A DNA stretch of 64,000 nucleotides from Hydractinia symbiolongicarpus (Eukaryota; Cnidaria; Hydrozoa; Anthoathecata; Hydractiniidae). A program made the translations under genes and the position numbers. The notes under the pieces are model-generated. The model saw nothing but the letters and a program-made list of their open reading frames with translations. It did not search any database and was not told where the DNA came from. Positions 1 to 12,679 of the stretch are shown here, one piece after another; the stretch's first letter is position 1; the number at the start of each line of letters is the position of its first letter. The stretch is taken from contig NC_079876.1 of assembly GCF_029227915.1 (NCBI RefSeq), positions 22,012,001-22,076,000 on the forward strand, in the 5' to 3' direction.

Positions 1-3000
1 TAAAGATTGTTATATGGCCTGTTGTGCCTAATAAAGGCTTTACACGTAATTCACGTGCTTCGATGTGTGTGCGCAGGTAACCATCGGTCTATTCCTACCA
101 CTCTCAATGGACTACGACGTCTCAAGTCGATTTCTAACGCGCCATGGTCTTGCAAAACAGTAAAATACCTGTAAAGGCCTCTAAAGATTGTTACATGGCC
201 TCTTGCCGCCTAATAAAGGCTTTACTCCTAAAACACTTGATTCGACGTGTCTTAGCAGGTTACCATCGGTCTATTTCTTCCACTCCCAATGAACTACGAC
301 GTCTCAAGACGCTTTCCATCGCGCCATGGTCTTACAGCACAGTGAACTACGTGTAGAGGCCTCTAAGGGCTGTTATATGACCTTTTACCACCTAATACAA
401 GCCTTACACGTAAATCACGTGGTTCCACGTACTTCCGCAGGTTAACATTGGTCTATTCCTCCTACACTCAATGGACTACGACGTCTCAAGTCCTTTTCCA
501 TCGTCCCATGATCTTACAACGCAGTGAACTACGTGTAGAGGCCTCTAAAGATTGTTATATGGCCTGTTGCCGCCTAATAAAGGCTTTACACGTAATTCAC
601 GTGCTTCGACGTGTCTGAGCAGGTAACCATCGGTCTATTCCTACCACTCTCAATGGACTACGACGTCTCAAGTTGTTTTCCATCACGCCATGGTCTCATA
701 ACACAGTGAACTACCTGTAGAGCCCTCTAAGGCCTGTTATATGACCTTTTATCACCTAATAAAAGCCTTACACGTAAATCACGTGGTTCCACGTGCCTGC
801 GCAGGTTAGCATCGGTCTATTCCTTCTACACTCACTGGACTACGACGTTTCAAGTCGTTTCCCATCGCGCCATGGTCTTACAACGCGGTGAAATACGTGT
901 AAAGGCTTATAAGGACTGTGATATGGCCTTTTGCCGCCTAATAAAGGCTTTGCACCTAAAACACGTGGTTCGACGTGTCTGCGCAGGTTACCATCGGTCT
1001 ATTCCTTCCACTCTCAATGGACTACGACGTTTCAAGTCGCTTTCCATCGTGCCATGATCTTACAACGCAGTGAACTAAGTGTAAAGGCCTGTAAGGACTG
1101 TTATATGGCCTCTTGCCGCCTAATAAAGGCCTTACACCTAAAACATTCGATTCGACGTGTCTTAGCAGGTTACCATCGGTCTATTCCTTCCACTCTCAAT
1201 GGACTACGACGTCTCAAGTCGTTTTCTGGCGCACTGTGGTCTTACAGCACAGTGAACTACGTGTAGAAGCCCCTAAAGACTGTTATATGGCCTGTTGTGC
1301 CTAATAAAGGCTTTACACGTAATTCACGTGCTTCGATGTGTCTGCGCAGGTAACCATCGTTCTATTCCTACCATTCTCAATGGACTACGATGTCTCAAGT
1401 CGATTTCTAAGCGCCATGGTCTTACAACATAGTGAACTACGTGTAGAGGCCTCTAAAGACTGTTATATGGCCCTTTGCCACCTAACAAAGGTTCTACACG
1501 TAAATCACGTGGTTCCACGAGCCTGCGCAGGTTACCATCGGTCTATTCCTTCCACTCTCAATGGACTACGACGTTTCAAGTCGCTTTCCATCGCGCCATG
1601 GTCTTACAACACTGTGAACTACGTGTAAAGGCTTCTGAAGTTTGTAAAATGACCTTCTGACGCCTAATAAAGGGTTTACACGTAAATCACGTGTGTCCAG
1701 GTGCCTGAGCAGGTTAACATCGGTCTATTCCTTCTACACTCAATGGACTACGACGTCTGAACTTATTTTCAATAGCGCCATGGTCTTACAAAACAGTAAA
1801 ATACCTGTAGAGGCCTCTAAAGATTGTTACATGGCCTCTTGCCGCCTAATAAAGGCTTTACTCCTAAAACACTTGATTCGACGTGTCTTAGCAGTTTACC
1901 ATCGGTCTATTTCTTCCACTCCCAATGAACTACGACGTCTCAAGACGCTTTCCATCGCGCCATGGTCTTACAGCACAGTGAACTACGTGTAGAGGCCTCT
2001 AATGGCTGTTATATGACCTTTTACCACCTAATACAAGCCTAACACGTAAATCACGTGGTTCCACGTACTTCCGCAGGTTTCCATCGGTCTATTCCTTCTA
2101 CACTCACTGGACTACGACGTTTCAAGTCGTTTTCCATCGCGCCATGGTCTTACAACGCGGTGAAATACGTGTAAAGGCTTATAAGGACTGTGATATGGCC
2201 TTTTGCGGCCTAATAAAGGCTTTACACCAAAAACACGTTGTTCGACATGTCTGCGCAGGTTACCATCGGTCTATTCCTTCCACTCTCAATGGACTACGAC
2301 GTCTCAAGTCCTTTTCCATCGTCCCATGATCTTACAACGCAGTGAACTACGTGTAGAGGCCTCTAAAGACTGTTATATGGCCCTTTGCCACCTAACAAAG
2401 GTCCTACACGTAAATCACGTGGTTCCACGAGCGTGCGCAGGTTACCATCGGTCTATTCCTTCCACTCTCAATGGACTACGACGTTTCAAGTCGCTTTCCA
2501 TCGCGCCATGGTCTTACAACACTGTGAACTACGTGTAAAGGCTTCTGAAGACTGTAAAATGACCTTCTGACGCCTAATAAAGGGTTTACACGTAAATCAC
2601 GTGTGTCCAGGTGCCTGAGCAGGTTAACATCGGTCTATTCCTTCTACACTCAATGGACTACGACGTCTGAACTTATTTTCAATAGCGCCATGGTCTTACA
2701 AAACAGTAAAATACCTGTAGAGGCCTCTAAAGATTGTTACATGGCCTCTTGCCGCCTAATAAAGGCTTTACTCCTAAAACACTTGATTCGACGTGTCTTA
2801 GCAGGTTACCATCGGTCTATTTCTTCTACTCCCAATGAACTACGACGTCTCAAGACGCTTTCCATCGCGCCATGGTCTTACAGCACAGTGAACTACGTGT
2901 AGAGGCCTCTAAGGGCTGTTATATGACCTTTTACCACCTAATACAAGCCTAACACGTAAATCACGTGGTTCCACGTACTTCCGCAGGTTACCATCGGTCT

Positions 3001-3963
3001 ATTCCTTCTACACTCACTGGACTACGACGTTTCAAGTCGTTTTCCATCGCGCCATGGTCTTACAGCACAGTGAACTACGTGTAGAGGCCTCTAAGGGCTG
3101 TTATATGACCTTTTACCACCTAATACAAGCCTTACACGTAAATCACGTGGTTCCACGTATTTCCGCAGGTTAGCATCGCTCTATTCCTCCTACACTCAAT
3201 GGACTACGACGTCTCTAGTCCTTTTCCATCGTCCCATGATCTTACAACGCAGTGAACTACGTGTAGAGTCCTCTTAGGGCTGTTATATGACCTTTTACCA
3301 CCTAATAAAAGCCTTACACGTAAATCACGTGGTTCCACGTACTTCCGCAGGTTAACATCGGTCTATTCCTCGTACACTCAACGGACTACGGTGTCTGAAG
3401 TACTTTGCCATCGTGCCATGATCTTCTAACGCAGTGAAGTACGTGTAAATGCTTCTAACGACTGTTTTATGGCCCTTTACCACCTAACAATGGCCCTGCA
3501 CGTAAATCCCGTGGTTCCACGTACCTACGCAGTTTACCATCGCTCTATTCCTTCCACTCTCAATGGACTACGACGTCTCAAGTCGCTTTCTGGCGCACTG
3601 TGGTCTTACAGCACAGTGAACTACGTGTAGAAGCCCCTAAAGACTGTTATATGGCCCTTTACCACCTAACAAAGGCCCTGCACGTAAATCACGTGGTTCC
3701 ACGTACCTACGCAGTTCACTATCGCTCTATTCCTTCAACTCTCAATGGGCTACGACGTCTCAAGTTGTTTTCCATCACGCCATGGTCTTACAACACAGTG
3801 AACTACGTGTAGAGTCCTCTAAAGATTGTTACATGGCCTGTTGCCGCCTAATAAAGGCTCTACACGTAGATCCAGTGGTTTCACGTGTCTGCGCAGGTTA
3901 CCATCGGTCTATTCCTTCCACTCTCAATGGACTACGACGTTTCAAGTCGCTTTCCATCGCGCC
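1..3963 (+). repeat. Left super-HOR copy (partial)
   Basis: The order is: tail of K-prime, then A-prime (144), O (326), P (508), Q (690), C (872), R (1054), H/K chimera (1236), L (1416), M, A, B, C (2144), K/L chimera (2326), M, A, B, E (3054), F, G, H (3600), I/L chimera (3782). The same order with the same private variants occurs from 47600 onward, for example GCAGTTTACC in A at 1780 and 49964, and CTCTAATGGCTG in B at 1962 and 50146. It also occurs from 12135. The I and J monomers between H and K at 48873-49418 are missing here, deleted at the H/K chimera. Confidence 0.88.
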
Positions 3964-4144
3964 ATGATCTTCTAACGCAGTGAAGTACGTGTAAATGCCT
4001 CTAACGACTGTTATATGGCCCTTTACCACCTAATAAAAGCCTTACACGTAAATCACGCGGTTCCACGTACTTCCGCAGGTAAACATCGCTCTATTCCTCC
4101 TACACTGAATGGACTAAGACGGCTCAATTCTTTTCCATCGTGCC
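3964..4144 (+). repeat. Monomer type S exemplar (181 bp)
   Basis: Starts like G (CTTCTAACGCAGTGAAG) but continues AAATGCCTCTAACGAC, ACGCGGTTCCACG and ACTGAATGGACTAAGACGG. Found mainly in the diverged tract 3964-8677. Confidence 0.8.
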
Positions 4145-4857
4145 ATGATCTTACAACGCAGTAAACTAAGTGTAAAGGCCTGTAAGGACTGTTATATGGC
4201 CTCTTGCCACCTAATAAACGCTTTACACGTAAATCACGTGGTTTCACGTGTCTGCGCAGGTTACCATCGGTCTATTCCTTGCACTCTCAATGGACTACGA
4301 CGTCTCAAGTTGTTTTCCATCACGTCATGTTCTTACAACACAGTGAACTACGTGTAGAGACCTCTAAAGATTGTTATATGGCCTCTTGCCGCCTAATAAA
4401 GGCCTTACTCCTAAAACACTTGATTCGACGTGTCTTAGCAGGTTACCATCTGTCTATTCCTTCTACTACCAATGGACTACGTCGTCTCAAGTCGTTCTCC
4501 ATCACGCCATGGTCTTACAACACAGTGAAGTACGTGTAAATGCCTCTAACGACTGTTATATGGCCCTTTACCACCTAATAAAAGCCTTACACGTAAATCA
4601 CCCGGTTCCACGTACTTCTGCAGGTAAACATCGCTCTATTCCTCCTACACTGAATGGACTAAGACGGCTCAATTCTCTTCCATCATGCCATGATCTTACA
4701 ACGCAGTGAACTACGTGTAGAGTCCTCTGAAGGTTGTTATATGGCCTCTTGCCGCCTAATAAAGGCCCTGCACGTAAATCACGTGGTTTCACGTGTCTGC
4801 GCAGGTTACCATCCGTCTATTCCTTGCACTCTTAATGGACTACGACGTCTGAACTTA

Positions 4858-5752
4858 TTTTCCATCGTCCCATGATCTTACAACGCAGTGAACTACGTGT
4901 AGAGGCCTCTAAAGATTGTTATATGGCCTGTTGTGCCTAATAAAGGCTTTACACGTAATTCACGTGCTTCGATGTGTCTGCGCAGGTAACCATCGGTCTA
5001 TTCCTACCATTCTCAATGGACTACGACGTCTCAAGTCGATTTCTAACGCGCCATGGTCGTACAACATAGTGAACTACGTGTAGAGGCCTCTAAAGACTGT
5101 TATATGGCCCTTTGCCACCTAACAAAGGTCGTACACGTAAATCACGTGGTTCCACGAGCCTGCGCAGGTTACCATCGGTCTATTCCTTCCACTCTCAATG
5201 GGCTACGACGTCTAAAGTTGTTTTCCATCACGCCATGGTCTCACAACACAGTGAACTACCTGTAGAGGCCTCTAAAGATTGTTGTATGGCCTCTTGCCGC
5301 CTAATAAAGGCCTTACTCCTAAAACACTTGATTCGACGTGTCTTAGCAGGTTGCCATCGGTCTATTCCTTCTACTCTCAATGGACTACGACGTCTCAAGT
5401 CGTTTTCCGGCGCACCGTGGTCTTACAGCACAGTGAACTACGTGTGGAGGCCTCTGAAGACTGTTATATAACCTTTTACCACCTAATAAAACCCTTACAC
5501 GTAAATTACGCGGTTCCACGTACTTCCGCAGGTAAACATCGCTCTATTCCTCCTACACTGAATGGACTAAGACGTCTCAATTCTTTTCCTTCGTGCCATG
5601 ATCTTACAACGCAGTGAACTAAGTGTAAAGGCCTGTAAGGACTGTTATATGGCCTCTTGCCGCCTAATAAAGGCCCTACACCTAAAACACTCGATTCGAC
5701 GTGTCTGCGCAGCTAACCATCGGTCTATTCCTTCCACTCTCAATGGACTACT
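4858..5752 (+). repeat. Diverged tract copied at 43221-44115
   Basis: About five monomers starting at TTTTCCATCGTCCC. They share rare variants with 43221-44115, such as GGTCGTACAACATAG at 5056 and 43419. The offset is 38,363 bp. The two copies differ at few places by eye, for example AAAGGTCGTACAC against AAAGGTCCTACAC in the L monomer. Confidence 0.85.
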
Positions 5753-6142
5753 ACGTCTCAAGTTGTTTTCCATCACGTCATGGTCTTACAACACAGTGAA
5801 CTACGTGTAGAGGCCTCTAAAGATTGTTATAAGGCCTCTTGCCGCCTAATAAAGTCCTTACACCTAAATCACGTGTTCGAAGTGTCTGCGCAGGTTACCA
5901 TTGGTGTATTTTCTCCACTCTCCATTGGAATACGACGTCTCAATTCGCTTTTCATCGCGCCATGGTCTTATAACACAGTGAACTTCGTGTAGAAGCCTTT
6001 AAACACTGTTATATGGTCCTTTGGCACCTAACAAAGGGCCTACAGGTAAATCACGTGGTTCCACGTACTTCCGCAGGTAAACATCGCTCTATTCCTCCTA
6101 CACTGAATGGACTAAGACGGCTCAATTCTTTTCCATCGTGCC

Positions 6143-6314
6143 ATGATCTTACAACGCAGTGAACTACGTGTAGAGTCCTCTGAAGGTTGTTATATGGCCT
6201 CTTGCCACCTAACAAAGGCCCTGCACGTAAATCACGTGTCTGCGCAGGTAACCATCGGTCTATTCCTACCACTCTCAATGGACTACGACGTCTCAAGTCG
6301 ATTTCTAACGCGCC
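6143..6314 (+). repeat. 172-bp monomer with a 10-bp internal deletion
   Basis: The close relative at 4690 reads CACGTGGTTTCACGTGTCTG. Here the same place reads CACGTGTCTG (about 6233-6242). One of two CACGTG copies and the four bases between them are gone, as expected from slippage between short direct repeats. It is the shortest monomer I found. Confidence 0.88.
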
Positions 6315-9040
6315 ATGGTCTTACAACATAGTGAACTACGTGTAGAGGCCTCTAAAGACTGTTATATGGCCCTTTGCCACCTAACAAAGGTCCTACACGT
6401 AAATCACGTGGTTCCACGAGCCTGCGCAGGTTACCATCGGTCTATTCCTTCCACTCTCAATGGACTACGACGTTTCAAGTCGCTTTCCATCGCGCCATGG
6501 TCTTACAACACTGTGAACTACGTGTAAAGGCTTCTGAAGACTGTAAAATGACCTTCTGACGCCTAATAAAAGGTTTACACGTAAATCACGTGTTTCCACG
6601 TGCCTGAGCAGGTTAACATCGGTCTATTCCTTCTACACTCAATGGACTACGACGTCTGAACTTATTTTCAATAGCGCCATGGTCTTACAAAACAGTAAAA
6701 TACGTGTAAAGGCTTATAAGGACTGTGATATGGCCTTTTGCCGCCAAATAAAGGCTTTACACCTAAAACATGTTGTTCGACGTGTCTGCGCAGGTTACCA
6801 TCGGTCTATTCCTTCCACTCTCAATGGACTACGACGTCTCAAGTCGATTTCCAACGCGCCATGGTCTTACAACATAGTGAACTACGTGTAGAGGCCTCTA
6901 AAGACTGTTATATGGCCCTTTGCCACCTAAGAAAGGTCCTACATGTAAATCACGTGGTTCCACGAGCCTGCGCAGGTTACCATCGGTCAATTCCTTCCAC
7001 TCTCAATGGACTACAACGTTTCAAGTCGCTTACCATCGCGCCATGGTCTTAAAGCACAGTGAACTACGTGTAGAGTCCTCTAAGGACTGTTATATGACCT
7101 TTTCCCACCTAATAAAACCCTTACACGTAAATTACGCGGTTCCACGTACTTCCGCAGGTAAACATCGCTCTATTCCTCCTACACTGAATGGACTAAGACG
7201 TCTAAATTCTTTTCCATCGTGCCATGATCTTACAACGCAGTGAACTAAGTGTAAAGGCCTGTAAGGACTGTTATATGGCCTCTTGCCGCCTAATAAAGGC
7301 CTTACACCTAAAACACTCGATTCGACGTGTCTTAGCAGGTTACCATCGGTCTATTCCTTCCACTCTCAATGGACTACGACGTCTCAAGTCGTTTTCTGGC
7401 GCACTGTGGTCTTACAGCACAGTGAACTACTTGTAGAAAACCCTAAAAACTGTTATATGGCCCTTTACCACCTAACAAAGGCCCTGCACGTAAATCACGT
7501 GGTTCCACGTACCTACGCAGTTCACTATCGCTCTATTCCTTCAACTCTCAATGGGCTACGACGTCTCAAGTTGTTTTCCATCACGCCATGGTCTTACAAC
7601 ACAGTGAACTACGTGTAGAGTCCTCTAAAGATTGTTACATGGCCTGTTGCCGCCTAATAAAGGCTCTACACGTAGATCCAGTGGTTTCACGTGTCTGCGC
7701 AGGTTACCATCCGTCTATTCCTTGCACTCTCAATGGACTACGACGTCTCAAGTCGTTTTCCGGCGCGCCGTGGTCTTACATCACAGTGAACTACGTGTGA
7801 AGGCCTCTAAGGACTGTTACATGACCTTTTACCACCTAATAAAACCCTTACACGTAAATTACGCGGTTCCACGTACTTCCGCAGGTAAACATCGATCTAT
7901 TCCTACACACTGAATGGACTAAGACGTCTCAATTTTTTTCCATCGTGCCATGATCTTACAACGCAGTGAACTAAGTGTAAAGGCCTGTAAGGACTGTTAT
8001 ATGGCCTCTTGCCGCCTAATAAAGGCCTTACACCTAAAACACTCGATTCGACGTGTCTTAGCAGGTTACCATCGGTCTATTCCTTCCACTCTCAATGGAC
8101 TACGACGTCTCAAGTCGTTTTCTGGCGCACTGTGGTCTTACAGTACAGTGAACTACGTGTAGAAGCCCCTAAAGACTGTTATATGGCCCTTTACCACCTA
8201 ACAAAGGCCCTGCACGTAAATCACGTGGTTCCACGTACCTACGCAGTTCACTATCGCTCTATTCCTTCAACTCTCAATGGGCTACGACGTCTCAAGTTGT
8301 TTTCCATCACGCCATGGTCTTACAGCACAGTGAACTACGTGTAGAGTCCTCTAAAGATTGTTACATGGCCTGTTGCCGCCTAATAAAGGCTCTACACGTA
8401 GATCCAGTGGTTTCACGTGTCTGCGCAGGTTACCATCCGTCTATTCCTTGCACTCTCAATGGACTACGACGTCTCAAGTCGTTTTCCGGCGCGCCGTGGT
8501 CTTACATCACAGTGAACTACGTGTAGAAGCCTCTTAGGGCTGTTATATGACCTTTTACCACCTAATAAAAGCCTTACACGTAAATCACGTGGTTCTACGT
8601 ACTTCCGCAGGTAAACATCGGTCTATTCCTTCTACACTCAATGGACTACAACGTCTCAAGTCCTTTTCCATCGTCCCATGATCTCACAACGCAGTGAACT
8701 ACGTGTAGAGGCCTCTAAAGATTGTTATATGGCCTGTTGTGCCTAATAAAGGCTTTACACGTAATTCACGTGCTTCGATGTGTCTGCGCAGGTAACCATC
8801 GGTCTATTCCTACCACTCTCAATGGACTACGACGTCTCAAGTCGATTTCTAACGCGCCATGGTCTTACAACATAGTGAACTACGTGTAGAGGCCTCTAAA
8901 GACTGTTATATGGCCCTTTGCCACCTAACAAAGGTCCTACACGTAAATCACGTGGTTCCACGAGCCTGCGCAGGTTACCATCGGTCTATTCCTTCCACTC
9001 TCAATGGACTACGACGTTTCAAGTCGCTTTCCATCGCGCC

Positions 9041-9222
9041 ATGATCTTACAACGCAGTGAACTAAGTGTAAAGGCCTGTAAGGACTGTTATATGGCCTCT
9101 TGCCGCCTAATAAAGGCCTTACACCTAAAACACTCGATTCGACGTGTCTTAGCAGGTTACCATCGGTCTATTCCTTCCACTCTCAATGGACTACGACGTC
9201 TCAAGTCGTTTTCTGGCGCACT
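9041..9222 (+). repeat. Monomer type R exemplar
   Basis: Diagnostics are GTGAACTAAGTGTAAAGG, CTGTAAGGACTG and CACCTAAAACACTCGATTC. Confidence 0.86.
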
Positions 9223-11770
9223 GTGGTCTTACAGCTCAGTGAACTACGTGTAGAAGCCCCTAAAGACTGTTATATGGCCCTTTACCACCTAACAAAGGCC
9301 CTGCACGTAAATCACGTGGTTCCACGTACCTACGCAGTTCACTATCGCTCTATTCCTTCAACTCTCAATGGGCTACGACGTCTCAAGTTGTTTTCCATCA
9401 CGCCATGGTCTTACAACACAGTGAACTACGTGTAGAGTCCTCTAAAGATTGTTATATGGCCTGTTGCCGCCTAATAAAGGCTCTACACGTAGATCCAGTG
9501 GTTTCACGTGTCTGCGCAGGTTACCATCCGTCTATTCCTTGCACTCTCAATGGACTACGACGTCTCAAGTCGATTTCTAACGCGCCATGATCTTACAACA
9601 TAGTGAACTACGTGTAGAGGCCTCTAAAGACTGTTATATGGCCCTTTGCCACCTAACAAAGGTCCTAAACGTAAATCACGTGGTTCCACGAGCCTGCGCA
9701 GGTTACCATCGGTCTATTCCTTCCACTCTCAATGGACTACGACGTTTCAAGTCGCTTTCCATCGCGCCATGGTCTTACAACACTGTGAACTACGTGTAAA
9801 GGCTTCTGAAGACTGTAAAATGACCTTCTGACGCCTATTAAAGGGTTTACACGTAAATCACGTGTGTCCAAGTGCCTGAGCAGGTTAACATCGGTCTATT
9901 CCTTCTACACTCAATGGACTACGACGTCTGAACTTATTTTCAATAGCGCCATGGTCTTACAAAACAGTAAAATACCTGTAGAGGCCTCTAAAGATTGTTA
10001 CATGGCCTCTTGCCGCCTAATAAAGGCTTTACTCCTAAAACACTTGATTCGACGTGTCTTAGCAGGTTACCATCGGTCTATTTCTTCCACTCCCAATGAA
10101 CTACGACGTCTCAAGACGCTTTCCATCGCGCCATGGTCTTACAGCACAGTGAACTACGTGTAGAGGCCTCTAAGGGCTGTTATATGACCTTTTACCACCT
10201 AATACAAGCCTAACACGTAAATCACGTGGTTCCACGTACTTCCGCAGGTTACCATCGGTCTATTCCTTCTACACTCACTGGACTACGACATTTCAAGTCG
10301 TTTTCCATCGCGCCATGGTCTTACAACGCGGTGAAATACGTGTAAAGGCTTATAAGGACTGTGATATGGCCTTTTGCCGCCTAATAAAGGCTTTACACCT
10401 AAAACACGTTGTTCGACATGTCTGCGCAGGTTACCATCGGTCTATTCCTTCCACTCTCAATGGACTACGACGTCTCAAGTCGATTTCCAACGCGCCATGG
10501 TCTTACAACATAGTGAACTACGTGTAGAGGCCTCTAAAGACTGTTATATGGCCCTTTGCCACCTAAGAAAGGTCCTACACGTAAATCACGTGGTTCCACG
10601 AGCCTGCGCAGGTTACCATCGGTCAATTCCTTCCACTCTCAATGGACTACGACGTTTCAAGTCGCTTACCATCGCGCCATGGTCTTACAGCACAGTGAAC
10701 TACGTGTAGAGGCCTCTAAGGGCTGTTATATGACCTTTTACCACCTAATACAAGCCTTACACGTAAATCACGTGGTTCCACGTATTTCCGCAGGTTAGCA
10801 TCGCTCTATTCCTCCTACACTCAATGGACTACGACGTCTCTAGTCCTTTTCCATCGTCCCATGATCTTACAACGCAGTGAACTACGTGTAGAGTCCTGTT
10901 AGGGCTGTTATATGACCTTTTACCACCTAATAAAAGCCTTACACGTAAATCACGTGGTTCCACGTACTTCCGCAGGTTAACATCGGTCTATTCCTCGTAC
11001 ACTCAACGGACTACGGTGTCTGAAGTACTTTGCCATCGTGCCATGATCTTCTAACGCAGTGAAGTACGTGTAAATGCTTCTAACGACTGTTTTATGGCCC
11101 TTTACCACCTAACAATGGCCCTGCACGTAAATCCCGTGGTTCCACGTACCTACGCAGTTTACCATCGCTCTATTCCTTCCACTCTCAATGGACTACGACG
11201 TCTCAAGTCGTTTTCTGGCGCACTGTGGTCTTACAGCACAGTGAACTACGTGTAGAAGCCCCTAAAGACTGTTATATGGCCCTTTACCACCTAACAAAGG
11301 CCCTGCACGTAAATCACGTGGTTCCACGTACCTACGCAGTTCACTATCGCTCTATTCCTTCAACTATCAATGGGCTACGACGTCTCAAGTTGTTTTCCAT
11401 CACGCCATGGTCTTACAACACAGTGAACTACGTGTAGAGTCCTCTAAAGATTGTTACATGGCCTGTTGCCGCCTAATAAAGGCTCTACACGTAGATCCAG
11501 TGGTTTCACGTGTCTGCGCAGGTTACCATCCGTCTATTCCTTGCACTCTCAATGGACTACGACGTCTCAAGTCGTTTTCCGGCGCGCCGTGGTCTTACAT
11601 CACAGTGAACTACGTGTAGAAGCCTCTTAGGGCTGTTATATCACCTTTTACCACCTAATAAAAGCCTTACACGTAAATCACGTGGTTCCACGTACCTATG
11701 CAGTTCACCATCGGTCTATTCCTTCCACTTTCAATGGACTACGACGTCTCAAGTCCTTTTCCATCGTGCC

Positions 11771-11952
11771 ATGATCTTACAACGCAGTGAACTACGTGTA
11801 AAGGCCTCTGAAGACTGTTATATGGCCTCTTGCCGCCAAATAAAGGCCTTACACCTATAACACGTGGTTCCACGTGCCTGCGCAGGTTACCATCGGTCTA
11901 TTCCATCCACTCTCAATGGACTACGACGTCTGAACTTATTTTCCATCGCGCC
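11771..11952 (+). repeat. Monomer type N exemplar
   Basis: Diagnostics are TGCCGCCAAATAAAGG, CACCTATAACACGTGG and TATTCCATCCACTC. Found only at 11771, 20140 and 47236. The N/B chimeras share its first half. Confidence 0.86.
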
Positions 11953-12134
11953 ATGGTCTTACAGCACAGTGAACTACGTGTAGAGGCCTCTAAGGGCTGT
12001 TATATGACCTTTTGTCACCTATTACAAGCCTTACACGTAAATCACGTGGTTCCACGTACTTCCGCAGGTTAACATCGGTCTATTCCTCCTACACTCAATG
12101 GACTACGACGTCTCAAGTCCTTTTCCATCGTCCC
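11953..12134 (+). repeat. Monomer type O exemplar
   Basis: Diagnostics are TTTTGTCACCTATTACAAGCC and CCTCCTACACTCAATGG with the tail CCATCGTCCC. The copy at 20322 is 183 bp because of an extra G (AGAGGGCCTCT). Confidence 0.86.
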
Positions 12135-12315
12135 ATGATCTTACAACGCAGTGAACTACGTGTAGAGGCCTCTAAAGATTGTTATATGGCCTGTTGTGCC
12201 TAATAAAGGCTTTACACGTAATTCACGTGCTTCGATGTGTGTGCGCAGGTAACCATCGGTCTATTCCTACCACTCTCAATGGACTACGACGTCTCAAGTC
12301 GATTTCTAACGCGCC

Positions 12316-12497
12316 ATGGTCTTGCAAAACAGTAAAATACCTGTAAAGGCCTCTAAAGATTGTTACATGGCCTCTTGCCGCCTAATAAAGGCTTTACTCC
12401 TAAAACACTTGATTCGACGTGTCTTAGCAGGTTACCATCGGTCTATTTCTTCCACTCCCAATGAACTACGACGTCTCAAGACGCTTTCCATCGCGCC
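12316..12497 (+). repeat. Monomer type A-prime exemplar
   Basis: Like A but with GTCTTGCAAAACAG and CCTGTAAAGGCC. Copies with the same variants lie at 144, 20686 and 47781, always after K-prime, so they tag the start of a super-HOR. Confidence 0.88.
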
Positions 12498-12679
12498 ATG
12501 GTCTTACAGCACAGTGAACTACGTGTAGAGGCCTCTAAGGGCTGTTATATGGCCCTTTGCCACATAACAAAGGTCCTACACGTAAATCACGTGGTTCCAC
12601 GAGCCTGCGCAGGTAACCATCGGTCTATTCCTACCACTCTCAATGGACTACGACGTCTCAAGTTGTTTTCCATCACGCC

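Larger units (their letters stand above)
3964..8677 (+). repeat. Diverged satellite tract with irregular monomers
   Basis: Monomers here match the named types less well and carry private substitutions, such as ACTGAATGGACTAAGACG and ACGCGGTTCCACG. Lengths vary more than elsewhere: several monomers are 181 bp, one is 180 bp (7770-7949) and one is 172 bp (6143-6314). R, H and I monomers recur in short runs (7224-7769 and 7950-8495). The tract reads as an older or less homogenised part of the array, or a mosaic of it. Its only minus-strand frames over 60 codons (near 4053-4247, 4598-4792 and 6051-6296) are chance openings in variant monomers. Confidence 0.8.
8678..12134 (+). repeat. HOR segment, 19 monomers
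   Basis: The order is K (8678), L, R (9041), H, I/K chimera (9405), L-like (9587), M, A (9951), B, C, D, E, F, G, H (11225), I, J (11589), N (11771), O (11953). From M at 9769 to J it follows the basic order. N and O then lead into the K-prime monomer that opens the next super-HOR copy. The I at 9405 ends with the K tail (GATTTCTAACGCGCC) instead of its own, which marks a recombination junction. Confidence 0.88.

Noticed and set aside
4053-6296. Minus-strand open frames near 4053-4247, 4598-4792 and 6051-6296
   Set aside because: They are near-copies of one another in variant monomers of the diverged tract and have no gene-like context.
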